A program made the translations under genes and the position numbers. This document shows, piece after piece, positions 17,131-26,092 of a stretch of 64,000 nucleotides of DNA. Positions within the stretch are counted from its first letter, which is position 1, and each line of letters begins with the position of its first letter. The DNA is from JADGNF01 sp964582085 (lineage in GTDB: Archaea > Thermoproteota > Bathyarchaeia > Bathyarchaeales > Bathycorpusculaceae), in contig CAZOPV010000005.1 in NCBI GenBank assembly GCA_964582085.1, forward strand, positions 205,881-269,880, in the 5' to 3' direction. The notes under the pieces are model-generated. The model made no database searches, was not told the origin of the DNA, and worked only from the letters and a program-made list of their open reading frames with translations.

Positions 17131-18499
17131 CAACAAGCACCTCGTTGACTCTTATGTGGGGTCCACCGTCACCAATAAAAGCGGTTTGCCCTTTCCCACA
17201 TCTTCCTGAGTGGAGAGTGAAATCTTTTCCCACTGCGTCTACCTTAAACAAGGTTTCCAAGGTGTTGCCGCTGATGGAGACATCTCGGACAGGTTTATCA
17301 AGTTTCCCCTTGACTATTTCGAAAGCTTCTTGAATGCCCACTTGGAATGTGCCATCTATGTTGGCTTGACCACCGCGGAAACTTTTGAGGTAATAACCCT
17401 TCTTTATGCCTTCTAAGAGTTCGTCAAAAGAGTGATCACGAGGCGCCAAGTATGTATTACGCATACGAATCAGAGGTTCCACACGGAAATCCTCCGCCCG
17501 CGCATTACCAGTCGGTGGTGTGTTAAACTTCTCAGCAGTCTCCCTGTTGTGCATTAAACCTTGAACAACACCGTCTTTTACAAGGAGACTCTTTTGGGCG
17601 GGAACACCCTCATCATCGTATTTGAAGGAGCCAAAAGCGCCTTCCAATGTGCCATCATCATAGAAGGTAACAACGTCGGAGGCAATTTTTTTCCCCAGAT
17701 TATTTGCTAAAACACCGCCTGCCAAAGCTAAGTCTGCCTCAGCCAAATGACCAAAAGCTTCGTGTACAAATACACCAACCACATTAGGTCCAAGAATTAC
17801 AGGGTAAACTCCCCCTTTTGGGGGTTTAGCTTGCAATTGATTGACTGCACGTTCTGCCAGTTTTTTACCTAACTTCTCAGGAGGTTCCACATCAAAAAGT
17901 TCGTACCCTAACGTGGAGCCTATTTCTTCGCGACTGTAGGTAAAAACTTCGCCTTGTTTGGCAGTCGCAGACAGCTTTGACCAGATATAAAGTCTGTCTT
18001 GCTCTATGTATGTGCCGTCTGTGTTGGCAAAGTAGCTGCGTCCAGTCATATCCAAATAGTCTATTGTACAGCTTTTTACTCTTCCATCAAAATCCAAAGC
18101 AGTTTTGTTGATGGTGTGGGCGGTTTCTATTTTGTCTTCGAAGCTAACTTGGGCAGGATCCTTCTTGCACTTTATTTGAATATAATCCTCAAAGATTTTT
18201 GCAGGAGCAAGTTTGACAGGTTTTTTCAGATGTAAAGCAGCCGCCTTCGCCATCGCGCATGCGTCGGAGAGAGCTGAGGATAATGTTCCAAAGCTGAACG
18301 AACCAACAGAGGCAAATCCCCAAGAGCCATTAACAAGTACACGCAATGCTACTCCATTCTCAACCCCTTGTTTGGCTGCTTCGACGCGCCCTTCCTTCAT
18401 GGTAAAACTGGTTTTGCAGAGTTTCTGCGCACGGACCTCTGCATATTCAGCCCCAAATTTTGCAGCTTCTCCTGTTAACTTTGTTAGAAGGTCTTTCAA
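17117..18499 (-). CDS. tldD: TldD-family metalloprotease
   Basis: About 460 aa from a TTG at 18499, which gives the usual archaeal start KDLLTKLTGEAAKFGAEYAEVR. An ATG at 18589 would add 30 residues with no family match and no Shine-Dalgarno. The catalytic zinc motif HEAFGH sits in VGVFVHEAFGHLAEAD, around residue 210. With TldE it forms the heterodimeric protease. The gene pair is transcribed away from the endonuclease Q gene's end, separated by about 290 bases with no recognisable gene. Confidence 0.92.
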   Translation of the reverse strand: MKDLLTKLTGEAAKFGAEYAEVRAQKLCKTSFTMKEGRVEAAKQGVENGVALRVLVNGSWGFASVGSFSFGTLSSALSDACAMAKAAALHLKKPVKLAPAKIFEDYIQIKCKKDPAQVSFEDKIETAHTINKTALDFDGRVKSCTIDYLDMTGRSYFANTDGTYIEQDRLYIWSKLSATAKQGEVFTYSREEIGSTLGYELFDVEPPEKLGKKLAERAVNQLQAKPPKGGVYPVILGPNVVGVFVHEAFGHLAEADLALAGGVLANNLGKKIASDVVTFYDDGTLEGAFGSFKYDDEGVPAQKSLLVKDGVVQGLMHNRETAEKFNTPPTGNARAEDFRVEPLIRMRNTYLAPRDHSFDELLEGIKKGYYLKSFRGGQANIDGTFQVGIQEAFEIVKGKLDKPVRDVSISGNTLETLFKVDAVGKDFTLHSGRCGKGQTAFIGDGGPHIRVNEVLVGGSA

Positions 18500-18787
18500 G
18501 TAGCTATTACCCCATAAAGCTCCTAGTTCGAAGAGATAGAAGAAGGGTTTGCTCTGATTAAAAAACTCAACGCTTGCCAAGCAAGACATAAAACGGAAGT
18601 TAAAACCATTTCAGCGCTAAACTTACTCAATTTTGACCTGAAGATAAGTTGTGTATATTCTCAAAATATTGCTCTAAACCAAGAATGGGAGGACATAAAT
18701 TTCTATGATAAACAACAGTTTATTTGTAAAAAGATCTATTTGAGCCTTCTAAACAAGGAGTCAGCACCAAACATCTCACTCAAAAAG

Positions 18788-20080
18788 TTACCAAAAGTCG
18801 GCAAGATTCTTTTGTCTTACAGTTCGCAGAGGCGCCTCAGGCAATGAAGACTCTGCGTGTGAGCGAAAAACTAGTTTGCCGTAAACGCCGTCAAACCCTG
18901 GAACTACTTTCACTGAGCCTTCGCGCACTTTTGTTATCGCGTCTGCAATTGAGGGTTCTACGGTTTTAGTTAACTCCTCTTTAGAGGCATCAATCAGCAC
19001 CGTGTACTCGTCGCCAAATCGGTTCAAAAGAGCGTTGTAAACTTTCCAGACTGTTTGAGTTGAAGGCGAATCAACATTTAATACGGCGGCTATAATCTCT
19101 GAAAGAGGCAGCAACCGCATGAATCCTGGTGCTTTTACTGCTTTGAACCCTGCGGGGCGGTCAGCTAGATCTTCCACACGTTGTTCTACGCCTTTGGTGA
19201 GTTCTCGGCGACAAACAGGACAAATGTTGTTAAATTTCCGCGCTTCCAGAGGAGACAGAGACACGTTACAGTTGCGGTGTCCTGTCCAATGATATTTTCC
19301 GTAAGCAGGGTCCGTTTCTATTGTGAACTTGAACCTCCGCGTATCTTTAGTTCTTATGGCATCTGTAATTTCCCAGTAGCTTAAATTTTCTAGTTCAAAG
19401 ACGTTGGCTTCTCTGCCAATTCGCCAGGGCCAAAAACTGTGACTGTCACTGTTCGAAACCAGCATGAATCTGTCGAGGTTACTGAGCCTCCGATTCATAG
19501 GAGGATCAGAAGAAAGCCCAGTCTCCAGAGCATGGATGTGCTTGATCATGTCTTGGTAACATTCATCGATGCTGTCAAAGCCGCTGAAAGCGCCGAAAAC
19601 GCTAAACCATGGCGTCCAAGCATGAGCGGGAAAAATCATGTTATCCGCGGACACTTCCATGATTTCTTCCACGAGTTGCGGCGCAGCTATGTTAAGGATG
19701 GGTCTACCGTCGGTACTGAGACTCCCATATTTACAGAGTTTATCGTTAATTTGGATTGCGTGGTCTATGGTAGGAGTAAAAATGACGTGGTGAACTTTTT
19801 TTATGTGACTATTATAATCGAAAATTGTGCAAACTTCTGTTGTCAACATGAAACTGACCGAAGGTTCCATGTTATTTGCCAACTTGAAAAGCCCTGTGGC
19901 AGCCTCGGCGTTCAAAGTTTCTTGGATTTCGCGGAGCCACTGTGGATGCGTGAAATCCCCTGTGCCTACAAGCTGTAAACCTTTAATTTTGGAGTAACGC
20001 GCAATTTCTTTGATGCACATTTGCTGGCTTGTGGCTCTACTGTAACGACTGTGAATATGAAGATCAGCAATTACTCTGAT
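18788..20080 (-). CDS. nucQ: Endonuclease Q-like PHP-domain DNA repair nuclease
   Basis: 430 aa if translation starts at the ATC codon at 20080-20078. The frame then begins with RVIADLHIHSRYSRATS, the canonical PHP metal motif (H8, H10). The first ATG (20020) would delete it. A perfect GGAGG lies at 20089-20093, 8 nt upstream, and a stop codon directly precedes the ATC, so no ATG/GTG/TTG is available. A CxxC-type zinc region follows (HRNCNVSL, NICPVC). The protein ends QKNLADFW, a PCNA-interacting peptide. EndoQ cuts 5' of deaminated bases and abasic sites. Neighbours give no operon clue. The non-canonical start is either real or a sequence error. Confidence 0.88.
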   Translation of the reverse strand: MRVIADLHIHSRYSRATSQQMCIKEIARYSKIKGLQLVGTGDFTHPQWLREIQETLNAEAATGLFKLANNMEPSVSFMLTTEVCTIFDYNSHIKKVHHVIFTPTIDHAIQINDKLCKYGSLSTDGRPILNIAAPQLVEEIMEVSADNMIFPAHAWTPWFSVFGAFSGFDSIDECYQDMIKHIHALETGLSSDPPMNRRLSNLDRFMLVSNSDSHSFWPWRIGREANVFELENLSYWEITDAIRTKDTRRFKFTIETDPAYGKYHWTGHRNCNVSLSPLEARKFNNICPVCRRELTKGVEQRVEDLADRPAGFKAVKAPGFMRLLPLSEIIAAVLNVDSPSTQTVWKVYNALLNRFGDEYTVLIDASKEELTKTVEPSIADAITKVREGSVKVVPGFDGVYGKLVFRSHAESSLPEAPLRTVRQKNLADFW

Positions 20081-20088
20081 TCAGTTGT

Positions 20089-20093
20089 CCTCC
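20089..20093 (-). promoter_or_regulatory. Shine-Dalgarno GGAGG of nucQ
   Basis: GGAGG on the minus strand with 8 nt to the ATC codon at 20080. It decides the start because no standard start codon exists between the preceding stop codon and the PHP motif. Confidence 0.7.
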
Positions 20094-20173
20094 GTGAGGT
20101 ATTAACAAGGTTGGAGCTTTTGAGTGTTACTAATTGGGTAGCTTGAACGGCGCTCTTCATCCTTAAAAGATGC

Positions 20174-21283
20174 TCATTGGTTGAAAGTGTAGTTTGTTTC
20201 TGCTATTGACCCGTTTTGCCAGGTTCCTTCCCATGCAATACTGCAAGGGGATGATACACCTGTTTGGGTGTAGTTTGCCTTTACGGTGTATATTGGATTG
20301 GGAACTACGGCGTAGGCGATTTCAACGGTCCACCATTGCCCACCAATCGGGCCGTGCGCGGTTTCATAGACATATTTTTCTGCGCCTACCAAGCCAGTGT
20401 CAACTCTTCCTCCAGTCCAATTGAGACCCTGCATGTATAAAGCTGTCTCGCCATGATTGGTTCTAATATAGGCCATTACCGCATCGCGGATCATAGATTG
20501 ACTCAAAAACTCTATGAAACTTGTTTCTGTTATGACACCGTCTTGGTAGGTTCCTTGCCACTCAATTATAACATCATCTTCCCAGAAACTCGCATTAACA
20601 CTGTAGAGTGGGTTTGGAACGACCGGAGACTGTAAGGTTACAGCCCAACTTCCACTGGTGTAAATATAAGATCCTGCGCCTATCAACCCTGTTTCCTGTC
20701 TACCGCCAGTCCAAGAGATTTGCGTCATGAACTGGGCAGTTTCAGGATGATTGGTCCTTATGTACAACATGACCTCTTCTCGGATTTTTTCTTCAGTTGA
20801 CAAGGAGACAGTTTGATTGTTTATATTTGAACTGTAGCTTGTTTCGGTAACAGTTTGGTTTTCGCAAAGGCCCTGCCAAAAGATGGAGATACCACCTGAG
20901 GAATATGTGGCGTTAATTGTGTAAGTTGGATTTGGAACTACAGGATAAGTGAGGGAAACGATCCATTCGGCGCTTGTGTATATGTAGGTTTCACTGCCCA
21001 AAAGACCTGTTTCTTGTCTGCCACCTGTCCAAGACAGATTATTCATAAACTGTATGGTTTCAGCGTGACTGCCTCGGATAAAATTCATTACTAAATCTCG
21101 AATTTGACTTGGAACCGTATTCTCTGCTGAAGAAGTGGTTTCTGGGGTGAGCCTGAGGGGATTGTTAGAGTTGAGAAGTGACCAAATGCCGTATCCACCA
21201 GCAATGATAATGATGACGACTGCAACTGTTATTAGTAAAAGTGGCTGGCGCCTCATTTTTTTACCTATACCTACAGATGTCAT
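20174..21283 (-). CDS. Membrane-anchored protein with three tandem copies of a WTGGR domain
   Basis: 369 aa. An N-terminal hydrophobic helix (about residues 15-37) anchors or exports the protein. The rest is three repeats of about 90 residues, each running from an amphipathic helix (IRDxVMxYIRTNHxETAxFM) through WTGGRQETGL and a YxYTS strand to YPVVPNPxY, IxWQG and ETSY/ETNY. The motif also occurs once in the neighbouring protein at 21388. I do not recognise the domain. The repeat layout suggests an extracellular beta-sandwich or PepSY-like fold. The start may be ATG 21256 rather than 21283. The two genes are about 100 bases apart on the same strand. Confidence 0.82.
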   Translation of the reverse strand: MTSVGIGKKMRRQPLLLITVAVVIIIIAGGYGIWSLLNSNNPLRLTPETTSSAENTVPSQIRDLVMNFIRGSHAETIQFMNNLSWTGGRQETGLLGSETYIYTSAEWIVSLTYPVVPNPTYTINATYSSGGISIFWQGLCENQTVTETSYSSNINNQTVSLSTEEKIREEVMLYIRTNHPETAQFMTQISWTGGRQETGLIGAGSYIYTSGSWAVTLQSPVVPNPLYSVNASFWEDDVIIEWQGTYQDGVITETSFIEFLSQSMIRDAVMAYIRTNHGETALYMQGLNWTGGRVDTGLVGAEKYVYETAHGPIGGQWWTVEIAYAVVPNPIYTVKANYTQTGVSSPCSIAWEGTWQNGSIAETNYTFNQ

Positions 21284-21387
21284 GAATAATATTTAACACC
21301 TTCTCCCACAGGTTAAACACAACCTTTTTTTTAAAAAAAAAGAAGGGAGATATAGGAAAGGTTGTAGACAGTCAAATTCGACCTTGT

Positions 21388-21846
21388 TTATTGAGCAAAG
21401 CAGTAGCTGATCTCCCTGATGCTATTGTTTAACCAACAGCCCTCCCATTGGATTGCATATGGTAATGAAATGCTTCCTTCTTCATTGGGAACACTATAGC
21501 TTACAGTTATTTTGTAAACGGGGTTCGCCACGACGGGGTAGTTGAGCGTAACCAACCAGCCTGAACTTGAATAAGTGTATGTTTCTGCTCCTAGCAAGCC
21601 CTCAGGTGTTACTCTGCCGCCTGTCCACTCAAGTTTATCCATGAACAAGGCTACTTCAGCATGATTTACCTTTATGTATTCCATGGCTGCATCACGAATT
21701 TTCTCCTGAATATCAAGTTGAGGCATAGTGTTATTTGGCTGTTGGTCGTTTTGTTCATGAGTGGCGCTGATTGCCCAGCAAGCACCAGCAACACTGCTGA
21801 ACACAAGCAACAGGACTATCAGGGAAACAAATTTTGGATGTTTCAT
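21388..21846 (-). CDS. Secreted single-copy WTGGR-domain protein
   Basis: 152 aa from the ATG at 21846, chosen because GGTGA lies 7 nt upstream. An ORF start at 21876 lacks a ribosome site. A signal peptide (MKHPKFVSLIVLLLVFSS and on) is followed by one copy of the domain repeated three times in the downstream gene: IRDAAMEYIKVNHAEVALFM, then WTGGR, LLGAETYTYSS, YPVVANPVY and IQWEGCW. It probably arose by duplication. Function unknown, and the protein is expected outside the membrane. Confidence 0.82.
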   Translation of the reverse strand: MKHPKFVSLIVLLLVFSSVAGACWAISATHEQNDQQPNNTMPQLDIQEKIRDAAMEYIKVNHAEVALFMDKLEWTGGRVTPEGLLGAETYTYSSSGWLVTLNYPVVANPVYKITVSYSVPNEEGSISLPYAIQWEGCWLNNSIREISYCFAQ

Positions 21847-21960
21847 TTGTTTTTCACCGCTTCCCTGATATGGCAAAGTTATCTTATAGCACTATACTTT
21901 AGAACAAAAAAGGCAAAACTTAGACGCACCTGTTCTAAAAATTGAACTGCCACTAAAAAG

Positions 21961-23049
21961 CTACGCAACAATGTTGCATAACCCTGCGTTTTTAGCGAGT
22001 TCAAGGGCTCTGTGCTTCTCTTGGGCGGTGATGGTTCTGCGGAGTTCAGACAATTTGTTCGCCCGCCATTCAGGACGATACTGAAACATAATGTTCACTC
22101 GCGTTTCTGTTCCCAAGTGTTCAGCTATCCAGTCAAAAATGAACCCGGCGCAACACTCCAAATGGTTAGGCAAGACTAGCACCCGCACAATTAACTCACC
22201 GTACTTTTTCGCTTTGAGGTGGTTTGCAGTGCAAACTTCCCAGTAGTTTGGCGCGTCAGAAATTCTTTCAGCACAGTCACCCGGTCCGTATTTGAAGTCT
22301 AAAAGATAAACATCAACAAAGCCTGCTAGAAGTTGAGCGGTTTGGGGGCTGTAGTAACTGTTTGAGTTCCAAACCACAGGCACATTTACCTCAACATTTT
22401 TGAAGGTGCGTAACCAATGGTTCAACCACGGTGTGGGTTCACCTCCTACAAGATTCACGTTTCGGCACCCTTCTGCACGGAGATGCACCACTTCAACCGC
22501 CATAGCTTTTGGTGTGTACTCAAAACCTTTTTCTACCCATTGACTGATAGCCCAATTTTGGCAATGTTTACAGTTTATAGTGCAGCCCAAGGTGAAGATT
22601 GTTCCCGACGGTACCAGTTCAGGTTCTTCGCCTAGATGGGCGAAGATGCTGGAAACCATAAAAGTGTTGCCGCATCTGCAGTAACCTAATTTTCCCCTTG
22701 ATCGGTCAACGCAGCATTTGCGGTTGCAGAAATGGCAGTTCTGGAGGATTCTACCTGAAAGTTCAAGTTTCAAGTCAAAGTAGGATTTCTCAGGAACTTC
22801 AGACGTTTCAAAGCTTTTTAAATCCTCTATTTGGCGTTCTATCTTATAGAATTGCTCGGTTAGTTTTGTGTGTTCCTGCCACAATTCAGCTACGGAAGCA
22901 TAAGGGGTGAATTTCGCTGGAAGATGTTTAGCTATTTTGAATTTGGCGACTTTATTATTCTGCATAACATCGAAATATCGAGCTAAACTTTTCTTTGCCA
23001 GCGGCTCTTCAAGAACAGCTACGGCATCAGGTCTTAGGAGTTTCCACAT
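21961..23049 (-). CDS. Radical SAM protein (PflA-activase-like)
   Basis: 362 aa. A Cys-rich N-terminal part (CHFCNRKCCVDR, GYCRCG, about residues 110-135) precedes the radical SAM cluster GCTINCKHCQNW (CxxxCxxC, about 165). The barrel holds VNLVGGEPTP and LLDFKYGPGD. It belongs with the uncharacterised pyruvate-formate-lyase-activating-enzyme-like group. It lies 35 bases after the stop of another radical SAM gene on the same strand, so the two may be co-transcribed. Substrate unknown. Confidence 0.88.
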   Translation of the reverse strand: MWKLLRPDAVAVLEEPLAKKSLARYFDVMQNNKVAKFKIAKHLPAKFTPYASVAELWQEHTKLTEQFYKIERQIEDLKSFETSEVPEKSYFDLKLELSGRILQNCHFCNRKCCVDRSRGKLGYCRCGNTFMVSSIFAHLGEEPELVPSGTIFTLGCTINCKHCQNWAISQWVEKGFEYTPKAMAVEVVHLRAEGCRNVNLVGGEPTPWLNHWLRTFKNVEVNVPVVWNSNSYYSPQTAQLLAGFVDVYLLDFKYGPGDCAERISDAPNYWEVCTANHLKAKKYGELIVRVLVLPNHLECCAGFIFDWIAEHLGTETRVNIMFQYRPEWRANKLSELRRTITAQEKHRALELAKNAGLCNIVA

Positions 23050-23084
23050 CGACTTTCCATAATTAAGTAGGGTTCGAAGCTGTA

Positions 23085-24143
23085 TTAAAACAGAGCATAC
23101 GGAAACGTTGAGCCTTTCGGGTGGAGTTTACCTTTGATTGGGATATATTGTCCGCAGACAGGGCAACGCATGTCCTTGGTGAGATTCCAGCGGGTGATTT
23201 CAAAGCTGTAACGTTTAATCACTGTTTCATTGCAATTGGGGCAGTAGGTGTTTTCGGAGGGGTGGCCGGGCACATTTCCTAAATAGACATAGTTTAAACC
23301 GACGTCTTTGCAGGTCATGTAAGCGTGCTCCAGCGTCTCCACAGGCGTGGCAGGCGTGGTAGTCATCTTGTAGTCAGGATGAAAACGCAACAAGTGAAAC
23401 GGCGTGTCTCTTCCCAAGTAATCTTTAATCCACGTAGCCATGTCTTTTATTTTACCTATGTCATCGCCAATTTTTGGGATAACCAAATTCGTAATTTCTA
23501 TGTGGACACCGTGCAGCTTGAGTTCCTTTAAGGCGTCATAAATTGGAGAAACCTTGGGCACTGCCGAAAAGGTCTTGTAAAAGTTAGGATCCCCTCCCGC
23601 CTTAAAATCAACAGTAGCAGCATCCAAAAAAGGCGCAATTAGCCTCACTGCTTCAGGTGTCATATAACCGTTGGTTACAAAAGTGTTAAATAACCCAGTC
23701 TGATGCGCAATTTTCGCGGTGTCTAAAGCGTATTCCATGTAGATGGTAGGTTCCGTGTATGTATAACTGATGCCCTGGCAGTTTCTTTCCCGCGCCAACT
23801 TAACCACATCTTCAGGCGGAAAATTTTTGCCCGAGATTTCTTTTTCTTGGCTGATCATCCAGTTATCGCAGAACTGACAACAAAAATTGCAGCCTGTTGC
23901 CGCGATGGACATAACTAAAGCGCCAGGGTGAAAATGAGAGAGAGGCTTTTTGCTTATGGGATCAATACATGCTGAAACTACTTTGCCGTAATTCAGAGAA
24001 AAGAGGGTGCCACCCTCATTTTTACGCACCAAACAGAAGCCTTTTGCGCCATCACTAATGAGACACCGCCTTGCGCAAAGAAGACATTTAACTTTGTTGT
24101 CTTCTTGTTTTTCGTAAAGTAGGGCTTCATGTAGCGCCGACAT
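23085..24143 (-). CDS. amrS: AmmeMemoRadiSam-type radical SAM enzyme
   Basis: 352 aa from the ATG at 24143. A TTG at 24164 is the alternative. An N-terminal Cys-rich segment (CLLCARRCLISDGAKGFC) is followed by the radical SAM motif GCNFCCQFCDNW. The barrel contains SYTYTEPTIYMEYALD and VDFKAGGDP. The C-terminus has a zinc-ribbon-like part (YCPNCNETVI, CPVCGQYIP). This is the family linked with AMMECR1 and Memo proteins in archaea and bacteria, but neither partner is seen here. Reaction unknown. The symbol is used in the family sense only. Confidence 0.85.
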   Translation of the reverse strand: MSALHEALLYEKQEDNKVKCLLCARRCLISDGAKGFCLVRKNEGGTLFSLNYGKVVSACIDPISKKPLSHFHPGALVMSIAATGCNFCCQFCDNWMISQEKEISGKNFPPEDVVKLARERNCQGISYTYTEPTIYMEYALDTAKIAHQTGLFNTFVTNGYMTPEAVRLIAPFLDAATVDFKAGGDPNFYKTFSAVPKVSPIYDALKELKLHGVHIEITNLVIPKIGDDIGKIKDMATWIKDYLGRDTPFHLLRFHPDYKMTTTPATPVETLEHAYMTCKDVGLNYVYLGNVPGHPSENTYCPNCNETVIKRYSFEITRWNLTKDMRCPVCGQYIPIKGKLHPKGSTFPYALF

Positions 24144-24212
24144 AAAGGTCGTCTCGCAACTCAAAACAGCAGCATATTAACAGATTAAAAATATGGGTTT
24201 TGGCTTAAAAAA

Positions 24213-24557
24213 CTATTCAGATTTATCTTGAAGCAAATTATGAAAACAGGTAGCTTTTCCTGTGTGGCACACAGGCCCCTTCTGCTCCACAAGATACAGC
24301 AGCGCATCGTAGTCACAGTCGACAACAACCGATTTTATTTTCTGTGTGTGCCCAGAGGTTTCGCCTTTCATCCAAAGCTGCTGGCGTGATCTACTCCAGT
24401 AGTGCGCAAAACCTGTGCGTAGCGTTTTTTCTAAAGCTTCTTTATTGGCATACGCCAACATAAGCAGATCTCTGCTGTTAGCATCTTGCACCACCACGGG
24501 TATGAGTCCATCCATCTTTTTCCAATCAAGCTTCTGCAACAGTGCTTCGTCAGTCAT
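24213..24557 (-). CDS. hisI: Phosphoribosyl-AMP cyclohydrolase
   Basis: 114 aa, a stand-alone HisI that opens the purine ring of phosphoribosyl-AMP in step 3 of histidine synthesis. Metal-site residues appear in VVVDCDYDALL and in GPVCHTGKATCFHN. No HisE (phosphoribosyl-ATP pyrophosphatase) domain is fused, and no hisE is in this operon. It is the last gene of the his operon. Its start overlaps the hisF stop by four bases. Confidence 0.96.
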   Translation of the reverse strand: MTDEALLQKLDWKKMDGLIPVVVQDANSRDLLMLAYANKEALEKTLRTGFAHYWSRSRQQLWMKGETSGHTQKIKSVVVDCDYDALLYLVEQKGPVCHTGKATCFHNLLQDKSE

Positions 24558-25357
24558 GGTCGAATCGTCACCCCCTGTTTACGCAAATACTCTTTGATAA
24601 CTGGCACGGGATATTTGTTGTAGTGAAAAACTGAAGCTGCTAATGCGGCATCTGCCCTTCCCTTCGTGAAGGCCTCCAAGAAGTGTTCAGGTTTGCCTGC
24701 GCCACCGCTGGCGATAACAGGCACATTCACCCTTTCAGAGAGAGCACGGGTCAACTCGAGGTCGTAGCCGTCTTCCGTGCCATCGCGATCCATCGAAGTT
24801 ACCAAGAATTCGCCTGCACCCAACTCGGCGGCTTTTGTTGCCCATTGCAGTGCATCGATGCCTGTGGGTTTACGTCCACCGTAAGTGTAAACTTCAAACC
24901 ACAATGAACCCTGAGGGGTTTGCACCGTGATTTTACCTTCTTCAGGGTTATGGTTCCGCTTAGCATCTATGGCAACCACGACACACTGCTGACCGAAAAG
25001 GTCAGCAAGCTTTGTTATCAAGGCCGGATTCTGAACTGCTGCTGTGTTTACCGAAACTTTGTCGGCTCCGCTGCATAGGATCAACCGTGCATCTGCTGTG
25101 GTGCGTATGCCTCCGCCCACGGTGAAGGGGATGTTTATGGCGTTTGCTACACCCTTCACGACGTCGCGCAGAATTTCACGATTATCTGAAGAGGCAGTTA
25201 TATCTAAGAAAACCAATTCGTCGGCGCCTGCATCAGAGTAGCGTTTCGCTAACTCAACAGGGTCACCTGCGTTTTTCAGGTTAAGGAAGTTTATGCCTTT
25301 GACGACACAACCGCCTGTCACGTCTAAGCAGGGAATTATACGTTTAGCTAAGGGCGT
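24554..25357 (-). CDS. hisF: Imidazole glycerol phosphate synthase cyclase subunit, probable ACG start
   Basis: 267 aa if translation starts at the ACG codon 25357-25355. HisF must begin (M)xLAKRIIPCLDV, because the Asp of CLDV is catalytic. The first standard start codon, the GTG at 25321, encodes the Val after that Asp and would delete beta-strand 1. The hisA stop codon is just three bases upstream. AGGAGG at 25366-25371 sits 8 nt before the ACG. The second catalytic Asp is in VVAIDAKRN. HisF uses ammonia from HisH to make IGP and AICAR. Either a rare non-AUG start or a T-to-C sequence error explains this. Confidence 0.93.
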   Translation of the reverse strand, partial: TPLAKRIIPCLDVTGGCVVKGINFLNLKNAGDPVELAKRYSDAGADELVFLDITASSDNREILRDVVKGVANAINIPFTVGGGIRTTADARLILCSGADKVSVNTAAVQNPALITKLADLFGQQCVVVAIDAKRNHNPEEGKITVQTPQGSLWFEVYTYGGRKPTGIDALQWATKAAELGAGEFLVTSMDRDGTEDGYDLELTRALSERVNVPVIASGGAGKPEHFLEAFTKGRADAALAASVFHYNKYPVPVIKEYLRKQGVTIRP

Positions 25358-25360
25358 TTT

Positions 25361-26086
25361 TTATGCCTCCTTGATTGTTTTTATGGCTTCTTTTAACGTG
25401 AATCTACCTTCGTAGAGGGCTTTCCCAACCACGGCGCCTGCCACACCTACTTTTTTGAGTGCAACTAAATCTTTCAGGTTGCCTATACCGCCGGCGGCGA
25501 TTATGTTTAAATTGGGGTGTTGGCAGGCGTGGCGAAGCGTATCAAGGTCTGGCCCCTCCAGCATACCGTCTTTGGTGATGGAGGTTATGAGGAAGTTTTT
25601 GACGCCCATTTTGGAAAATTTTTCCAGCGCTTCAGTCACCGTAAACATTGTAGGGGTCTGCCAGCCTGCAACCATAACTTTGCCGTCTTTGTTATCCAAC
25701 GCTACAATTAAAGGCTCGCTGCCAAACTTTTTCTGAACATGTGTTACCACTGCAGGGTCGCTGAATGCTAATACGCCTAATATAACATAGTGTATCCCCA
25801 AGTTGAGAAGCTTTTCTATGGTTTCAAACGAGTGGATGCCGCCGCCCATCTGAATTGGCAAAGCTGCGGTTTCGGCGACTTCTGCAACTACTTTAAGATT
25901 ATTTCCGCGCTTAAACGTAGCATCCAAATCAATAATGTGCAGTCTCTCGGCACCTTGGTTTTTCCATTTCAAAGCAACCTCCACAGGTGTACCTAGGTGA
26001 TCATAGACTTTGGCTGTGTCTGGGTCACCACGGCTTAAACGAACCACTTTGCCGTTCATCAAGTCAATGGCGGGAATAACCTGCAT
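25361..26086 (-). CDS. hisA: ProFAR isomerase (HisA)
   Basis: 241 aa. It isomerises 5'-ProFAR to PRFAR, step 4 of histidine synthesis. The (beta-alpha)8 barrel starts VIPAIDLMNGKVVRLSRGD with the catalytic Asp8. The second catalytic Asp is in SITKDGMLEGPD, and phosphate-binding loops are in MGGGIHS and AAGGIGNL. It lies 6 nt after hisH and 3 nt before the hisF frame. Confidence 0.97.
   Translation of the reverse strand: MQVIPAIDLMNGKVVRLSRGDPDTAKVYDHLGTPVEVALKWKNQGAERLHIIDLDATFKRGNNLKVVAEVAETAALPIQMGGGIHSFETIEKLLNLGIHYVILGVLAFSDPAVVTHVQKKFGSEPLIVALDNKDGKVMVAGWQTPTMFTVTEALEKFSKMGVKNFLITSITKDGMLEGPDLDTLRHACQHPNLNIIAAGGIGNLKDLVALKKVGVAGAVVGKALYEGRFTLKEAIKTIKEA
25366..25371 (-). promoter_or_regulatory. 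Shine-Dalgarno AGGAGG of hisF inside hisA
   Basis: AGGAGG within the end of hisA, 8 nt before the ACG codon at 25357. It supports that codon as the true start. Spacing equals that before the ATC start of nucQ. Confidence 0.7.
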
Positions 26087-26092
26087 TGTTAG

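Noticed and set aside
24554..25321. hisF starting at GTG 25321
   Set aside because: It would remove the first beta-strand and the catalytic Asp. The ribosome site also points to the upstream ACG.
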